Of a DNA stretch of 64,000 bases, positions 38,301 to 45,900 are shown in pieces. The stretch lies in contig QEYB01000448.1 in assembly GCA_017562135.1 (NCBI GenBank), positions 2,418,001 through 2,482,000 of the forward strand, read 5' to 3'. Position 1 is the first letter of the stretch. Each line of letters begins with the position of its first letter. A program made the position numbers and the translations under genes. The notes under the pieces were generated by a model. It was not told the origin of the DNA. It ran no database searches and saw only the letters and a list, made by a program, of their open reading frames with translations. The stretch is from Dipylidium caninum. Lineage: Eukaryota > Platyhelminthes > Cestoda > Cyclophyllidea > Dipylidiidae.

Positions 38301-41300
38301 GTTTCAGGATTGGTTGCCCTGCCTCGAAAAGTCATATTGTTTATTATAATGTTGCGAGCCTAAAAAAAAGCTTTCAACTTGGCAGTAGAGAGGTTTTCCT
38401 CCGGACCTCGTCTATCCAAACGCCTCATCCACAGACTGGCAGCAGACTGGCAGAAGCTGGGCGGGAGCGCTAGAGGAAGTGGCGAGTTCCGGGATGTTTA
38501 TGGCCACGGCAGCCTGTGGAGAATCGCATTTTTCCCCTTGAATTCGTCGTGGAGACGACAAACGCTGTTAGGCGAGCGGAGGCCACCACTCCTCCACGCG
38601 CCTTTGAAGCGGCAGTGGAGTTAATCACGCAGGCATTCACTGGGTGCTCATAACTTGTTCACTCAATGAGTGCCAATGAATAATGCAAGCGCCCTGCTCG
38701 ACCCGACCGCCGGGGCTATTAGGCGAACCGTGGGTACGAGGCGGCGCCCCGAGGCTCTGCGCCCACTCCCGTCCCGCCCGCGCTCCCCGCCGGAGCCGAC
38801 CGCTCCCCACAAGTCCTCGCTGCCCTCGGGAGTCGAGGCACGAGTATGCCAACTTACTTTTGTCTCATAATGGGATTCGTCACCCGTCCGCTCGTGCCTC
38901 CTTGCAATTCACAGGAACTCAATTCGGCCAAAATCCCCTACGAAATGTCCACTTAACAAAGTGCACAGTGACGCTCAACGGGGATTTGTGGTTGTGGACC
39001 GGATAGAGGTTGGTGGAGCTGGCCTGAATGCTGAGCGACAGCGTCCCTCATCCTCCTGTCGATGTTGCGCTGTGGATCATCAAGTTGCACGCTCGGGAAA
39101 GAGGTAGACGAACCGCCAGGCACTACAAAAAGCGTCTTCCCACCGCCTCGTCAGCCTGGCGCGAGGGCGCGAGAGGACCTCGGCAGTAGAATATGCGAGA
39201 AGGAGACATCATTCGGCGTCAAATGACGTTTGGAGAACGTGGCTTTCGCGCAAAGATTCGACGTCGCGCCTTCGTCTTTACAGGGTGTGCCAACCATAAC
39301 ATTTACAATGTGGCGAGTCGAAGTGCCTCGGAGTAGGGCCACAAGAGGGCAGACGCCAGCAGCTCACTGAGCGCGGACCCGCCTCGTGAGGGGACGTGTT
39401 ATCGGCCCTCCGTTGCGTCTGACCGCTGGAGGGAGGCACTCGGCCTCGTCGTCCCGCGCGCCCGTGCATATCATATTACCTCGTGCGCCTACTCAAGGGC
39501 TTTACGCACTGGAGAGGCAGGTCGCCAGCAGGAGGAGGCCACACTGGGCAGGTTTGGGCGTTAAGCAAACGTGAGCATGGTTATGTGCCCTTCGCAAATT
39601 ACCACGGAAAAAGAGTCGGAGGACATGGGGGAGTCAAGTTGGCAAAAGGAGGTGACTAACCTCTTCGAGAGCAGCCTCCAGGATGTCGTTCTTCTTGACG
39701 CAACCCCAGCTGGAAATCCCAAAAGCGAGCATTCGGTTCCCACCGTAGGCATCCGTGTAATCCCTCACCGCCTCACCCGCCAGCTTCATGATGCCCAGTT
39801 GGAAGCCGCCTGTCACGATCCAGCAGCCTTAATGCAACCACACAAACGTCCTCATTCTCGGTTCATCGCCATCAACCGGCGCGAATAGGCACCGTGTACG
39901 ACCACCCGTGGGGAACGAGCTTGCGAGGGGCAGTTCAAGGGTACAAAAAGAGGGAGGAGGTGGTCGCGTTCACTGAACGGCGAAGCGACTGGCAGTGAGG
40001 TGAGTGTCGACGCAGCCTCGAGCTCATGACGTGCTAACTGGCCAAACGCTCCCTCAGGCGACGGTGTGATGAGTGTGTTCTGAAGGTCTTTTGAAGCCTT
40101 CGCCCGCCGAATAATTCTTGTCGCTTCTAACTGGGACGCTGTCTTTTCGGCGACACTCAGGGGCTCGCGAGCACCATGCGACGTGGTTGATAAATAGGCG
40201 CCGGAAGCGCCGGGCCGAGGAGGCTGTGAGCTGAAGTGCACAGCCACGCCAGCGGGAGAGGCCCCTCAGCGTGGTTGGAGCCAGTTAAAAATTCATGCCA
40301 TCCTCATTTAGGCGAGTCGGCGAACCAGGGCGGAAGACCCACTTCAAAGAAGCGGCAGTTGAGTTGCATTTAGCACTGCGTGACCGAAGTCATCCACACG
40401 CCCGCTGCCCGGTGGGCATCGCCGGCTTCGCGTCCGTGTCACCAGCGGGAACTTCCGCTTGCATTACCACCGCAACACGAGCGACCACATTAAGCATAAA
40501 CAAGCTCCTCGCTGGGCCACAAATAATTTATGTGTGGGAAGTGCACGGGCTGCGGGCTGCGGACTACGGGACAGGCAGTGCGGCTCGGACCGATCGCTAC
40601 GGGTGTGCAAGCGGGAAGAAGAAGCGCTCAACCCATCGTATGGCAAACTCCTAAACTGCAATTGTTTTGGCCTCATCCTGGGCGCACGCTGACGTCGCAG
40701 GCGACGGAGACGCGGGTCCCCGTGATAAGCAAATAAAATTACAAATGAACAAATAAATAAGTGAGTAAATGGGGACGAGGATGCTGCAAGAAGAATGAAA
40801 GCCTGGCTGGCACACAAAGTCTAACTCACCACTGTCGGCAGCCTTCCAGAGCCCCTTCTTAAATATCATTTTGAGTTTTCGCTTCTTCTCGAAATCCGTC
40901 CCAAAGACCGTGATGATGAGCGTGGGCGGTTTCAGGCCCCACCGCCGTTGCAGGAGGTCCCTAATCGCGCTGTCAGCCATGTAAGGCGAGAGTTTGGCGA
41001 ACTGAAAGGAAAAGCGTGTCCGCCATGAGACGCGGACGGCTGGCTTCCCGTGCCCCGAGGTGGCAGGTTGATGGAAGGAGTGTGTGCTCCTGTCAATAAA
41101 CTACTTTTTCTAACACACACGAAGTTTTAAAAATGAGAAAAAAACGTGTCGAGCTCCGCCTCGCACCCAAAATTATTTTAAGCCTGTCAACTGGAGGGCT
41201 AGTTGTGCCAAGGCCCTCGGGTGGCGCAGTGAATTGGGGACGAAATCCCTAGTGGCGGTGGAGTGAGGGAAGAGCGGGTGTTTGTGTGCCAGTGTAAGTG

Positions 41301-42665
41301 TGAGTGTGAGTGTGGAGGAGGAGGCAGACGTGCACCTCAAAGCGCAGAAGCTGCTGTGGCGGAAGCGCCCGCGACACCTGACAGAAGCCTGCCTTGTCTC
41401 CAGGCGTTGTCCGACGTCCCCGCACCAAATTAAATTCCAAGGCATGAAGGGGACACGTCTCGCTACCGCGAGCCATCACAGGCGGAGCACAGCCTGCTTT
41501 TGAGCACCGAGGTATTACCTGCTCCGTCGCCGCCCCCACTTATCCCCAGATCGGACCGGCTAACCAGAGGAAAGGAGGATACTTCAATTTACAAGGCTCG
41601 TTGATGCGTAATTTGGGGAAGTTTTCCTTCTCAATTTGCCAGATCCAACTTTTTTCGATGCTCTGCCGCAGGAGAAAATCACAGTTGGGGAAATTTACCG
41701 CGTGATTTATGCGAGACTCACTGTGAAACGACGGTAAATTGTACTACCTCGTTCAGAAGTGACTCCCTTCCCGTGAGGATATGGGAGACGGGAGAGGACC
41801 GCGCGGACGCGGCTCTGCCACGAGTGAGGGCGCTAGCAAACACCTTTTTCGGGAGCATTGTCGACAGGCACGAGTGACTTGCGATGATGCGGTTTTAATT
41901 TCCTCCGGCTCAGCGAGTCTCGTTAATCACAGGCAGAAGTAGGCGTTCGGTACAAGAACCCACTGTTAATCGGTCGGGTGGATGTGATTCATAAGACAAT
42001 AAAATAAATCACAATTAATTTTAGGTATAAAAGCTATGCTGATGGGTCTTCCTCCGCACTGTTCTGAGACGCGAAAACCGGCCGTAATGAACTTTTGGAG
42101 ACTGTTAAACCCACAAAGTGGAATTAGTATTTGCGAATTAATTGCCTCAATGAATTTTTCCGCCTAGACTTTAAAGGTAAAAGTTTGTGCTTTCACAAGA
42201 CCAAAGTAGATGTGAAGCTTCATGGTTTCTCAACAATCTCAGAGCAATAACAGTTGCTGACCGAGTTGACGGCAATTTCTTTCTTTGAAACGAGAGAATT
42301 TTCCTTGGCCAGAACAACTCAAGTTTAAACAGAAAGAGGATGCCACGTTAATCTGAAGTACTCAATAAGTCCTCCTTTGCAGTCGCATAGTGGGCAAGTG
42401 TGAACACAGCATAAAATGAGAGAGCTACGATTTTGTCACTTACTCGGGCGGTTTGATTTAATCCTGTGAATTCAATTTCTCCGTGGAACCGATGGACTTG
42501 AGAGGTTCTCCGAATTGACGCAGTGGGCAACAGTGTGTGCGGCGAGTGGGCAGTGCTCGCAGTCGACTCCCCGATGGTAGATCCGATTCGGCTTTGTCGA
42601 TGTCGTATTGTTGACATTTGTCTAAACAGGGAACTGCCCACGCCACCTCCACCCAAATCCGCCAT
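5238..42665 (-). CDS. TRPM2-like cation channel, praziquantel-responsive class (TRPM_PZQ orthologue), 34 exons
   Basis: Tetrameric Ca2+-permeable plasma-membrane channel. Exons, 5' to 3': 42665-42444, 41001-40830, 39827-39661, 35037-34414, 32998-32892, 32768-32590, 31454-31339, 31279-31133, 31087-31034, 30244-30115, 27446-27243, 26971-26600, 25509-25357, 24844-24729, 24523-24423, 24152-23927, 23354-23259, 23150-23071, 22345-22252, 22169-22041, 18949-18653, 17593-17473, 17182-17075, 16800-16677, 16092-15893, 14797-14583, 11778-11629, 11552-11341, 10437-10194, 9226-9144, 9060-8733, 6444-6295, 6210-6091, 5363-5238. All phases join: 5967 nt, 1988 residues. Domains: melastatin homology about 70-1040, S1 about 1112-1130, S2 about 1135-1163, S3/S4 1164-1262, S5 1263-1290, filter FGD 1327-1329, S6 about 1355-1380, TRP helix 1390-1410, coiled coil 1519-1568, NUDT9-homology domain about 1720-1988. 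This architecture is that of the schistosome praziquantel-activated TRPM. Exact start and the exon 13 acceptor are the least certain points. Two introns have GC donors. Confidence 0.93.
6091..6444 (-). CDS. TRPM exons 32-33 (degenerate Nudix box)
   Basis: Exon 32 (6444-6295) is 50 codons, the same length as human NUDT9 between its WAIP and IYKGYVDD, so no exon is missing. Yet the Gly-Gly and the REFGEE core are not there; the aligned core reads RAYFAQ. Exon 33 (6210-6091) resumes strong conservation: IFKGYLDDQLNADGGWLET. Confidence 0.9.
6445..8732 (-). other. TRPM intron 31 (2.3 kb)
   Basis: Checked for a missing Nudix-box exon and none was found. It contains a C run at 8308-8323 and G+C-rich unique sequence. 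Confidence 0.55.
8733..9226 (-). CDS. TRPM exons 30-31 (NUDT9-homology domain, N-lobe and core)
   Basis: Exon 30 (9226-9144): RYPDYFAYDSSEETVIYPDE. Exon 31 (9060-8733): PLNPMGRTGLLGKGLLPRWG, PNH and VVTRWSR, closely matching human TRPM2 (PLNPMGRTG) and NUDT9 (GRGLLGRWGPNH, ITRWKR). It ends VVALERNKRFCLPW, the strand just before the Nudix box. Confidence 0.94.
10194..10437 (-). CDS. TRPM exon 29
   Basis: 81 codons: a Ser/Asp/Gly-rich start, then HRLWRFAPFNFEKYPGMRM and VPPDKTAWT, which corresponds to the RxPVPxxKVPW segment that leads into the NUDT9-homology domain of TRPM2. Confidence 0.86.
11341..11778 (-). CDS. TRPM exons 27-28 (coiled coil and Pro-rich linker)
   Basis: Exon 27 (11778-11629) is 50 codons with heptad-like spacing of Leu/Phe/Val (MELEKRFKDLDAHFQRFNEV), the tetramer coiled coil of TRPMs. 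Exon 28 (11552-11341) ends in an almost pure Pro run with Met and Ala. Confidence 0.88.
14583..14797 (-). CDS. TRPM exon 26 (post-TRP linker)
   Basis: VTFKDLKKEREMVKWEHMKA resembles the helix that follows the TRP domain in TRPMs. A Gly-rich stretch and MDLKTEMTAVTE follow. Phase joins exon 25 through a Cys codon split T/GT. Confidence 0.88.
15893..16092 (-). CDS. TRPM exon 25 (TRP helix)
   Basis: KTYEEIESASTYYWNYQRYQ then MIADYVRRSP aligns with the TRP helix WKFQRYxxxxEYxxR of other TRPMs. The residue before the conserved Tyr is Asp (codon 16020-16022, residue 1404). Confidence 0.95.
16677..17593 (-). CDS. TRPM exons 22-24 (S5, pore, S6)
   Basis: Exon 22 (17593-17473): S5, VTNDLIPFMIILTVIMVGYA. 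Exon 23 (17182-17075): pore helix YTTAYFQMFGDF with filter FGD and nearby Asp, consistent with a divalent-permeable channel. Exon 24 (16800-16677): turret with two Cys (CQNGMC) as in TRPM2/TRPM8, then S6 LLTNILMFNLLIAMFS. Confidence 0.96.
18653..18949 (-). CDS. TRPM exon 21 (S3 and S4)
   Basis: 99 codons. S3 has DGWNKLDCTGLILYIVGFVL with the Ca2+-coordinating Asn and Asp. S4 has VFYIRLMYSFSFHIALGPKL with the pocket Arg and, three residues on, Tyr. The ALGPK motif before the S4-S5 linker is the TRPM signature. Confidence 0.96.
18950..22040 (-). other. TRPM intron between S2 and S3 (3.1 kb)
   Basis: Long intron with a CA microsatellite at 19417-19449 and a (CAA)n-like imperfect repeat at 21498-21545. 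No coding segment recognised. Confidence 0.55.
19417..19449 (+). repeat. CA microsatellite
   Basis: Two CA runs separated by a single TG, in a TRPM intron. Confidence 0.9.
22041..22345 (-). CDS. TRPM exons 19-20 (S1 and S2)
   Basis: Exon 19 (22345-22252) has FWTKIKDFYMSPIVRFVYHT and exon 20 (22169-22041) continues ISYVLFLVLFSYLLLVDFKV then ITLFIEEIKQ. By alignment with TRPM8 (SWNVVFY) and TRPM2 (YWNIVSY), the S1 pocket Asn is His here (codon 22255-22257, residue 1119). The S2 Glu of the Ca2+/ligand pocket is present in FIEEIKQ. Confidence 0.94.
22394..22430 (+). repeat. CTG/CTC triplet repeat
   Basis: Six CTG units followed by CTC units, just upstream of TRPM exon 19 on the minus strand. 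Confidence 0.85.
23069..23070 (-). other. GC splice donor, TRPM exon 18
   Basis: Exon 18 ends AAAAGAAG and continues GCAAGTCG. The two bases left over plus C from exon 19 make Ser. The next GT (four bases on) breaks the phase. Confidence 0.8.
23071..24844 (-). CDS. TRPM exons 14-18 (melastatin homology region 4 and pre-S1)
   Basis: Exon 14 (24844-24729): RELLIWSVLVGKLRMSELFW. Exon 15 (24523-24423): EPIAAALLASILLSAL. Exon 16 (24152-23927): LAAEGQSIKFMAHPCCQDFL then TWKGNLSSKN, the TRPM (F/W)xxH..QxFLTxxWxGxL motif. Exon 17 (23354-23259): GLIFGLTMPLFIPKVL. Exon 18 (23150-23071): a run of acidic residues, then RMMVKR. Exon 18 ends at a GC donor. Confidence 0.92.
25357..25509 (-). CDS. TRPM exon 13
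   Basis: The 3' end is firm: donor GTGGGT, phase 1 into exon 14. The 5' end is placed after GCCCTCAG because that acceptor gives the required phase and keeps the frame reading HFEGLVPGNLQTLKAV. An Ala/Gly-rich stretch follows. Low conservation, so the start could be wrong. Confidence 0.6.
26600..26971 (-). CDS. TRPM exon 12 (Ser/Thr-rich linker)
   Basis: 123 codons of mostly low-complexity, charged and Ser/Thr-rich sequence, starting PKVKYKAMPTLGQEK and ending VRIKRSRFAVTHIG. Phase fits both neighbours. It is likely a disordered loop within the melastatin region and a possible phosphorylation segment, but nothing specific is visible. Confidence 0.75.
27243..30244 (-). CDS. TRPM exons 10-11
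   Basis: Exon 10 (30244-30115) has VTLRDVGKVIKSLVGDFYHP, the TRPM segment before the variable linker. Its acceptor is preceded by a CT microsatellite acting as polypyrimidine tract. Exon 11 (27446-27243) is a Gly-rich linker followed by a conserved-looking end (SICPNVLGLHEPVSFIDFF). The intron between them is 2.7 kb. Confidence 0.82.
28007..28027 (+). repeat. TG microsatellite
   Basis: About ten TG units in a TRPM intron. Confidence 0.88.
30899..30920 (+). repeat. TGC triplet repeat
   Basis: Seven TGC units within a TRPM intron. Confidence 0.85.
31034..31454 (-). CDS. TRPM exons 7-9 (melastatin homology region 3)
   Basis: Exon 7 (31454-31339) has LEITLTLNRADIAREKIFLE, the TRPM LxxALxxNRxDIAxxxIF motif. 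Exon 8 (31279-31133) has GDRHDFVKIFLEQGFSLEEF. Exon 9 (31087-31034) is only 18 codons, SSKVAIFNKMWEYHRSHR. Introns here are very short (59 and 45 nt). Confidence 0.9.
32590..32998 (-). CDS. TRPM exons 5-6 (end of nucleotide-binding-like fold, MHR2)
   Basis: Exon 5 (32998-32892) starts GTSGAADVIAFG, the TRPM EGSGRAAD motif. Exon 6 (32768-32590) holds ITDYVSLVLVFDMEED and ends SSLLAS, like the ILKALL step of other TRPMs. The donor of exon 6 is GTACGA, a weak match. Confidence 0.87.
34412..34413 (-). other. GC splice donor, TRPM exon 4
   Basis: GTGGCCAAG is followed by GCAAGTCAG. Cutting before GC gives VVAK/GTSGAAD in phase 0, as in other TRPMs. The following GT would shift the frame. Confidence 0.82.
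34414..35037 (-). CDS. TRPM exon 4 (large melastatin exon with low-complexity inserts)
   Basis: At 208 codons this is the largest exon but for none. The conserved parts are LDPNHNYFIFAD near its start and IPMCGLVIGGDRFTLRQVY and CPMVVAK at its end. Between them lie acidic, Ala-rich, Ser/Arg-rich and Gly-rich stretches specific to this lineage, including a basic Ser/Arg run. The donor is GC (AAG/GCAAGT), phase 0. Confidence 0.9.
35038..39660 (-). other. TRPM intron 3 (4.6 kb)
   Basis: The largest intron. G+C-rich, with a GCT repeat near 36826 and a G run at 37204. Several open frames exist on both strands, but none shows recognisable conservation. Confidence 0.5.
39661..39827 (-). CDS. TRPM exon 3 (WIVTGG motif)
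   Basis: Encodes CWIVTGGFQLGIMKLAGEAV and LAFGISSWGCV, matching the TRPM WI(I/V)TGGxxxGxM and GxxxWG motifs of the N-terminal nucleotide-binding-like fold. GTTAGT donor, phase 0 out. Confidence 0.9.
40830..41001 (-). CDS. TRPM exon 2 (melastatin homology region 1)
   Basis: Encodes FAKLSPYMADSAIRDLLQ and RWGLKPPTLIITVFG, the TRPM N-terminal motif (WGLxxPxLxIxVxG), then RKLKMIFKKGLWKAADS. CTTTCAG acceptor, GTGAGT donor, phase 0 to 1. Confidence 0.9.
42444..42665 (-). CDS. TRPM exon 1 (N-terminus, start chosen at 42665)
   Basis: Starts at ATG 42665 with MADLGGGGVGSSLFRQM, then a Ser/Thr/Arg-rich stretch, and ends GEIEFTGLNQTAR, equivalent to the GxIxFxGxxxxxR segment that opens the first melastatin homology region. 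GTAAGT donor, phase 0. The frame stays open a few codons upstream, after a possible CCTCAG acceptor, so a further 5' exon is possible. CCAAT boxes 175-260 nt upstream favour this as the first coding exon. Confidence 0.75.
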
Positions 42666-42840
42666 ACTTTGTCGCAAGGTCACTGAGGTACCACAATGCT
42701 AGTCAGCCAATTATGTACACGTCTCCAGCGGCATAAGTCGCTCCTTTGTCTGCTGGTTTCCGTTTTCTCACCGCAGTACCAACAGCTGACATCTGGTTTT
42801 CCCAGTCGCATCGTTAGAAGCATAATCACCCCACCCTGCG

Positions 42841-42927
42841 ATTGGCCACCCGGTGGACCAATCGCGACAGGGGAGAAAAGGGCAGCCAGTGGCGTGTCCG
42901 CTCAACCACACCCATTGTTCCGATTGG
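42841..42927 (-). promoter_or_regulatory. Cluster of three CCAAT boxes upstream of TRPM exon 1
   Basis: ATTGG at 42841-42845, CCAAT at 42858-42862 and ATTGG at 42923-42927, plus a CCACACCC element at about 42905, lie 175-260 nt upstream of the proposed start codon. Clustered CCAAT in both orientations is typical of NF-Y-bound promoters. The promoter role is inferred from motif and position. Confidence 0.4.
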
Positions 42928-45900
42928 CTGGGAGAAGGAAACTGATTTGCGATTTCCGTTTTGTAATAAACTGTGAAAGGTCTTGGCAGGAGACCAATTT
43001 TGGTCAAGGCAACTCTGAAAAGTATCCTGTTCGCATTGGACGCATGCTCCCAATAGAATAATAAAGAAGCGTTTTCGAATAAAATGCTTCTTAAGCGAAA
43101 ATAGCTCTGCGGGTAAACACAAACCTTGTGGAGGTGAAAAGGTGCCTTTTAGAAAGTAAAGTTAACTAAGAACTTCTGCAATTGCAAACGGTGAATAAAG
43201 TATAGGTAAGCAGGAGTACAAACACTGAGAGCTTCCGAAGAATGCCAAAAACATAGATGATTCCAATACCGCCTTGGCATTTCCTTTTTAGTCACATCAA
43301 TAACACTATACGAAGGCCTTCAGTCGTCTTGTCTTCTATTTGGTCCCCTTTGTGGCCTCATTCTCGTTATCACTCAGGTGAGCTTTCGACGGCGAAAATT
43401 TGGGATCTCTTTAGGTGCGTGCGGAGGAGTCGCATATCTTGGTGCCTCTTCTAGACACTGTAGGTTACTCCAGCCCTAGACGCCTTCCGCTAAGTCGCGC
43501 CCGGCAATGCCAGTGTGAAAGACGATTTATTATTAACCAGCGGATAGGTACGAGAAGGCATAGGCATGCAGACTAAAATTCATACCGTCCTGCAAATGCA
43601 CGGCCTGTGGAGATGTGCGCGTCCGTGGAGTAAATACACAATCAAATGAACATAAAACTGGCGCCCAGGTCCAACAGTCGCTGGCATCAGACGAGGAAAT
43701 GTGGCACCGACTCTTGTGTATTGCATGCCTAAGGAGATAAATACAAATGACAAGAATGGATCGCTGCACTGGGGCAGGACAACAACATGGGGCTGCAGCA
43801 GCTTCCATGAACATATCGAGCACTGCTGCTCAAAACACTGTTATAATTTGAGCGTAAGAAATGATTCTGCCTTGATCTTGGGGTCCTTGCTCATTCACCT
43901 CGTTGGCATCACGTTCCCCTCGAAATGACATGCAATAAAAAGGCGTCAGAGTGAGGCGCAGACAACATCTCTTTCCCCCTGTGCTGCGTCCGTGCCACAG
44001 AGAGGAGAACCTCTGCCCCCATAACTCACCACGCCATCAGTAATGGCTTTCACTTGTGATGTTTATGCCCATTTTTGACGAGGGAGAAGAGAGCGTCCCT
44101 TTGGCACTAGACTATGCAATTACGGAGCTGCCTGTTGAAGGCCAAAAGGAGACTTTGAAAAAGCCAACTTGAAGCGACAGACGCGGGGAATGCTGCTTCT
44201 TGCGCCGTCGTTCGTCGGGACGCAAATCGACTCAGCCGGGCCCGGGAAGCGCCTCACTGAGTGTCTGCAATAGGCATGCACGGCGGCAGACGTCAACGCT
44301 TCACACAAAGCTCTCGGTGAAAGTGTCTGCGTCGGCGCTGCATTCGGCGGCTCTCCATGCTGCGGACGACGCCTCGCCTCCCTCCCGCCCACCTCTACCC
44401 ACAAAGGCTGCCCCACGAGGGGACATTCGGCACCGCAGAATGCTCTCCTCTCGGCTCGGCTCGGCTGCAGTCATGTCAATTGCACTACAATCGCACAACT
44501 TTGGCGCACTTTTATCTCTCTAAATCACGCCTTCCACGTTGTGTGCTTTGTGGTTAGTTGTCAAGACAGGCGCCTCTGAACTTGTTTCCGAGTTGACAGG
44601 TAGTATTTGAGTCCTCCCCTCTTGCCAATTGGTTTAGAAATTACCGAAATTTGGCACGTCTTCCGTTGTGGCTGGGGTGAGTAATGACTGAGGCGAAATT
44701 GTCATGCCGTCGTCAAAACTCCTGCAACAGTGAAGGCTGAGGGTTTAGTGTGCGTCGCTTTTGCCTTTGTGTAGGAGACTCACCTGCATGTGAAGGAGTT
44801 TCAATGGAGCTCCACCAATACGGCGTCAAGTGGTTCGCCCAGGATCAGGAAGTGCCCGAACTGCTCCTACGAGAATCACCTCATCAGCTTCATGTGGCAC
44901 GCGTCCTAACTCTCCGCCCCACCTGGGGTCTGGCGGATTGAGGAAAGAGTCCGACAGTTAGGCGGGTATTTCGAGTCCCCCTCTGGGCGGAGAGGAGGCA
45001 GACGTCTCTAAACGCTGCGCCACGCGTGCCGAAAGCACTTCACCGAGTGGAAGATGACCACTGGGCCTCCCTGCGCGATGTCCTTCCCTGCCCTATTTAT
45101 TTGTCCGTCCTTGGGAAGTTTCTTCAGCCCCGCTCGTTCGGAGGTTTGCAGGGCAGCCTCCAATGCGCAGTTCCCCACCAGGCTCGGCGTTGGGCTCGAC
45201 TGAGGGCGAAGTGAGCCGCTTCGAATGGCGTAAAGGAGGGAGGCCACCTCTCCCAGGACCATCGAACCTCAGCGCAATCTCCGCCTCATTTTGCAAATTC
45301 CCACCTCTGCCTGTTGCCGGGAGGTTACGGTGAAGTGTTTACCCACCGGAATTGGACTTTCTCCACCTGCCAACGAGTGTTGGATAGGAAAGTTGGTTCG
45401 TGGGAAAAGACCACCTATTAGGGGAAACAAATCAAACTGTTCAAGGTCGACCACTTCTCTCGATTCGCCCACAAAATCCTCTCCTTGACGGAATTTCCCT
45501 TCCGCTGCCTGTCTCCGAAAGGCCTTCTGCTGGGGAGGTAGAGGGGGCTGACGTTCCAGCTCCTGTTAATGCGTGCTTGAGTTGGGCAGAGCTCCATCTC
45601 GGGGGGGAGGGGAACCAGAGAGGAGATTCGCATCGGGCGGGTGGAGTCGCGATGGGAAAGACTTGCCCACTACTCCTACAATCGCTTACACATCGCATTC
45701 ATTTTAATTTTAAATAGCACTTGCTCCCACGAACTCGTGAACCTGAGGTCTTTTTTTGGTAGTCAGAGGTGCTCAGAGCAGACAGTTGGTCTCCCGCAAC
45801 CACCCTGCCAACCACCCCGCTTCCCACAAATTAGCCTGGTGAGCATATTTAGGGAGGAGGCTAATCAGGATTGCTCTAGTTGGCTGCACGACTGGCAGAC

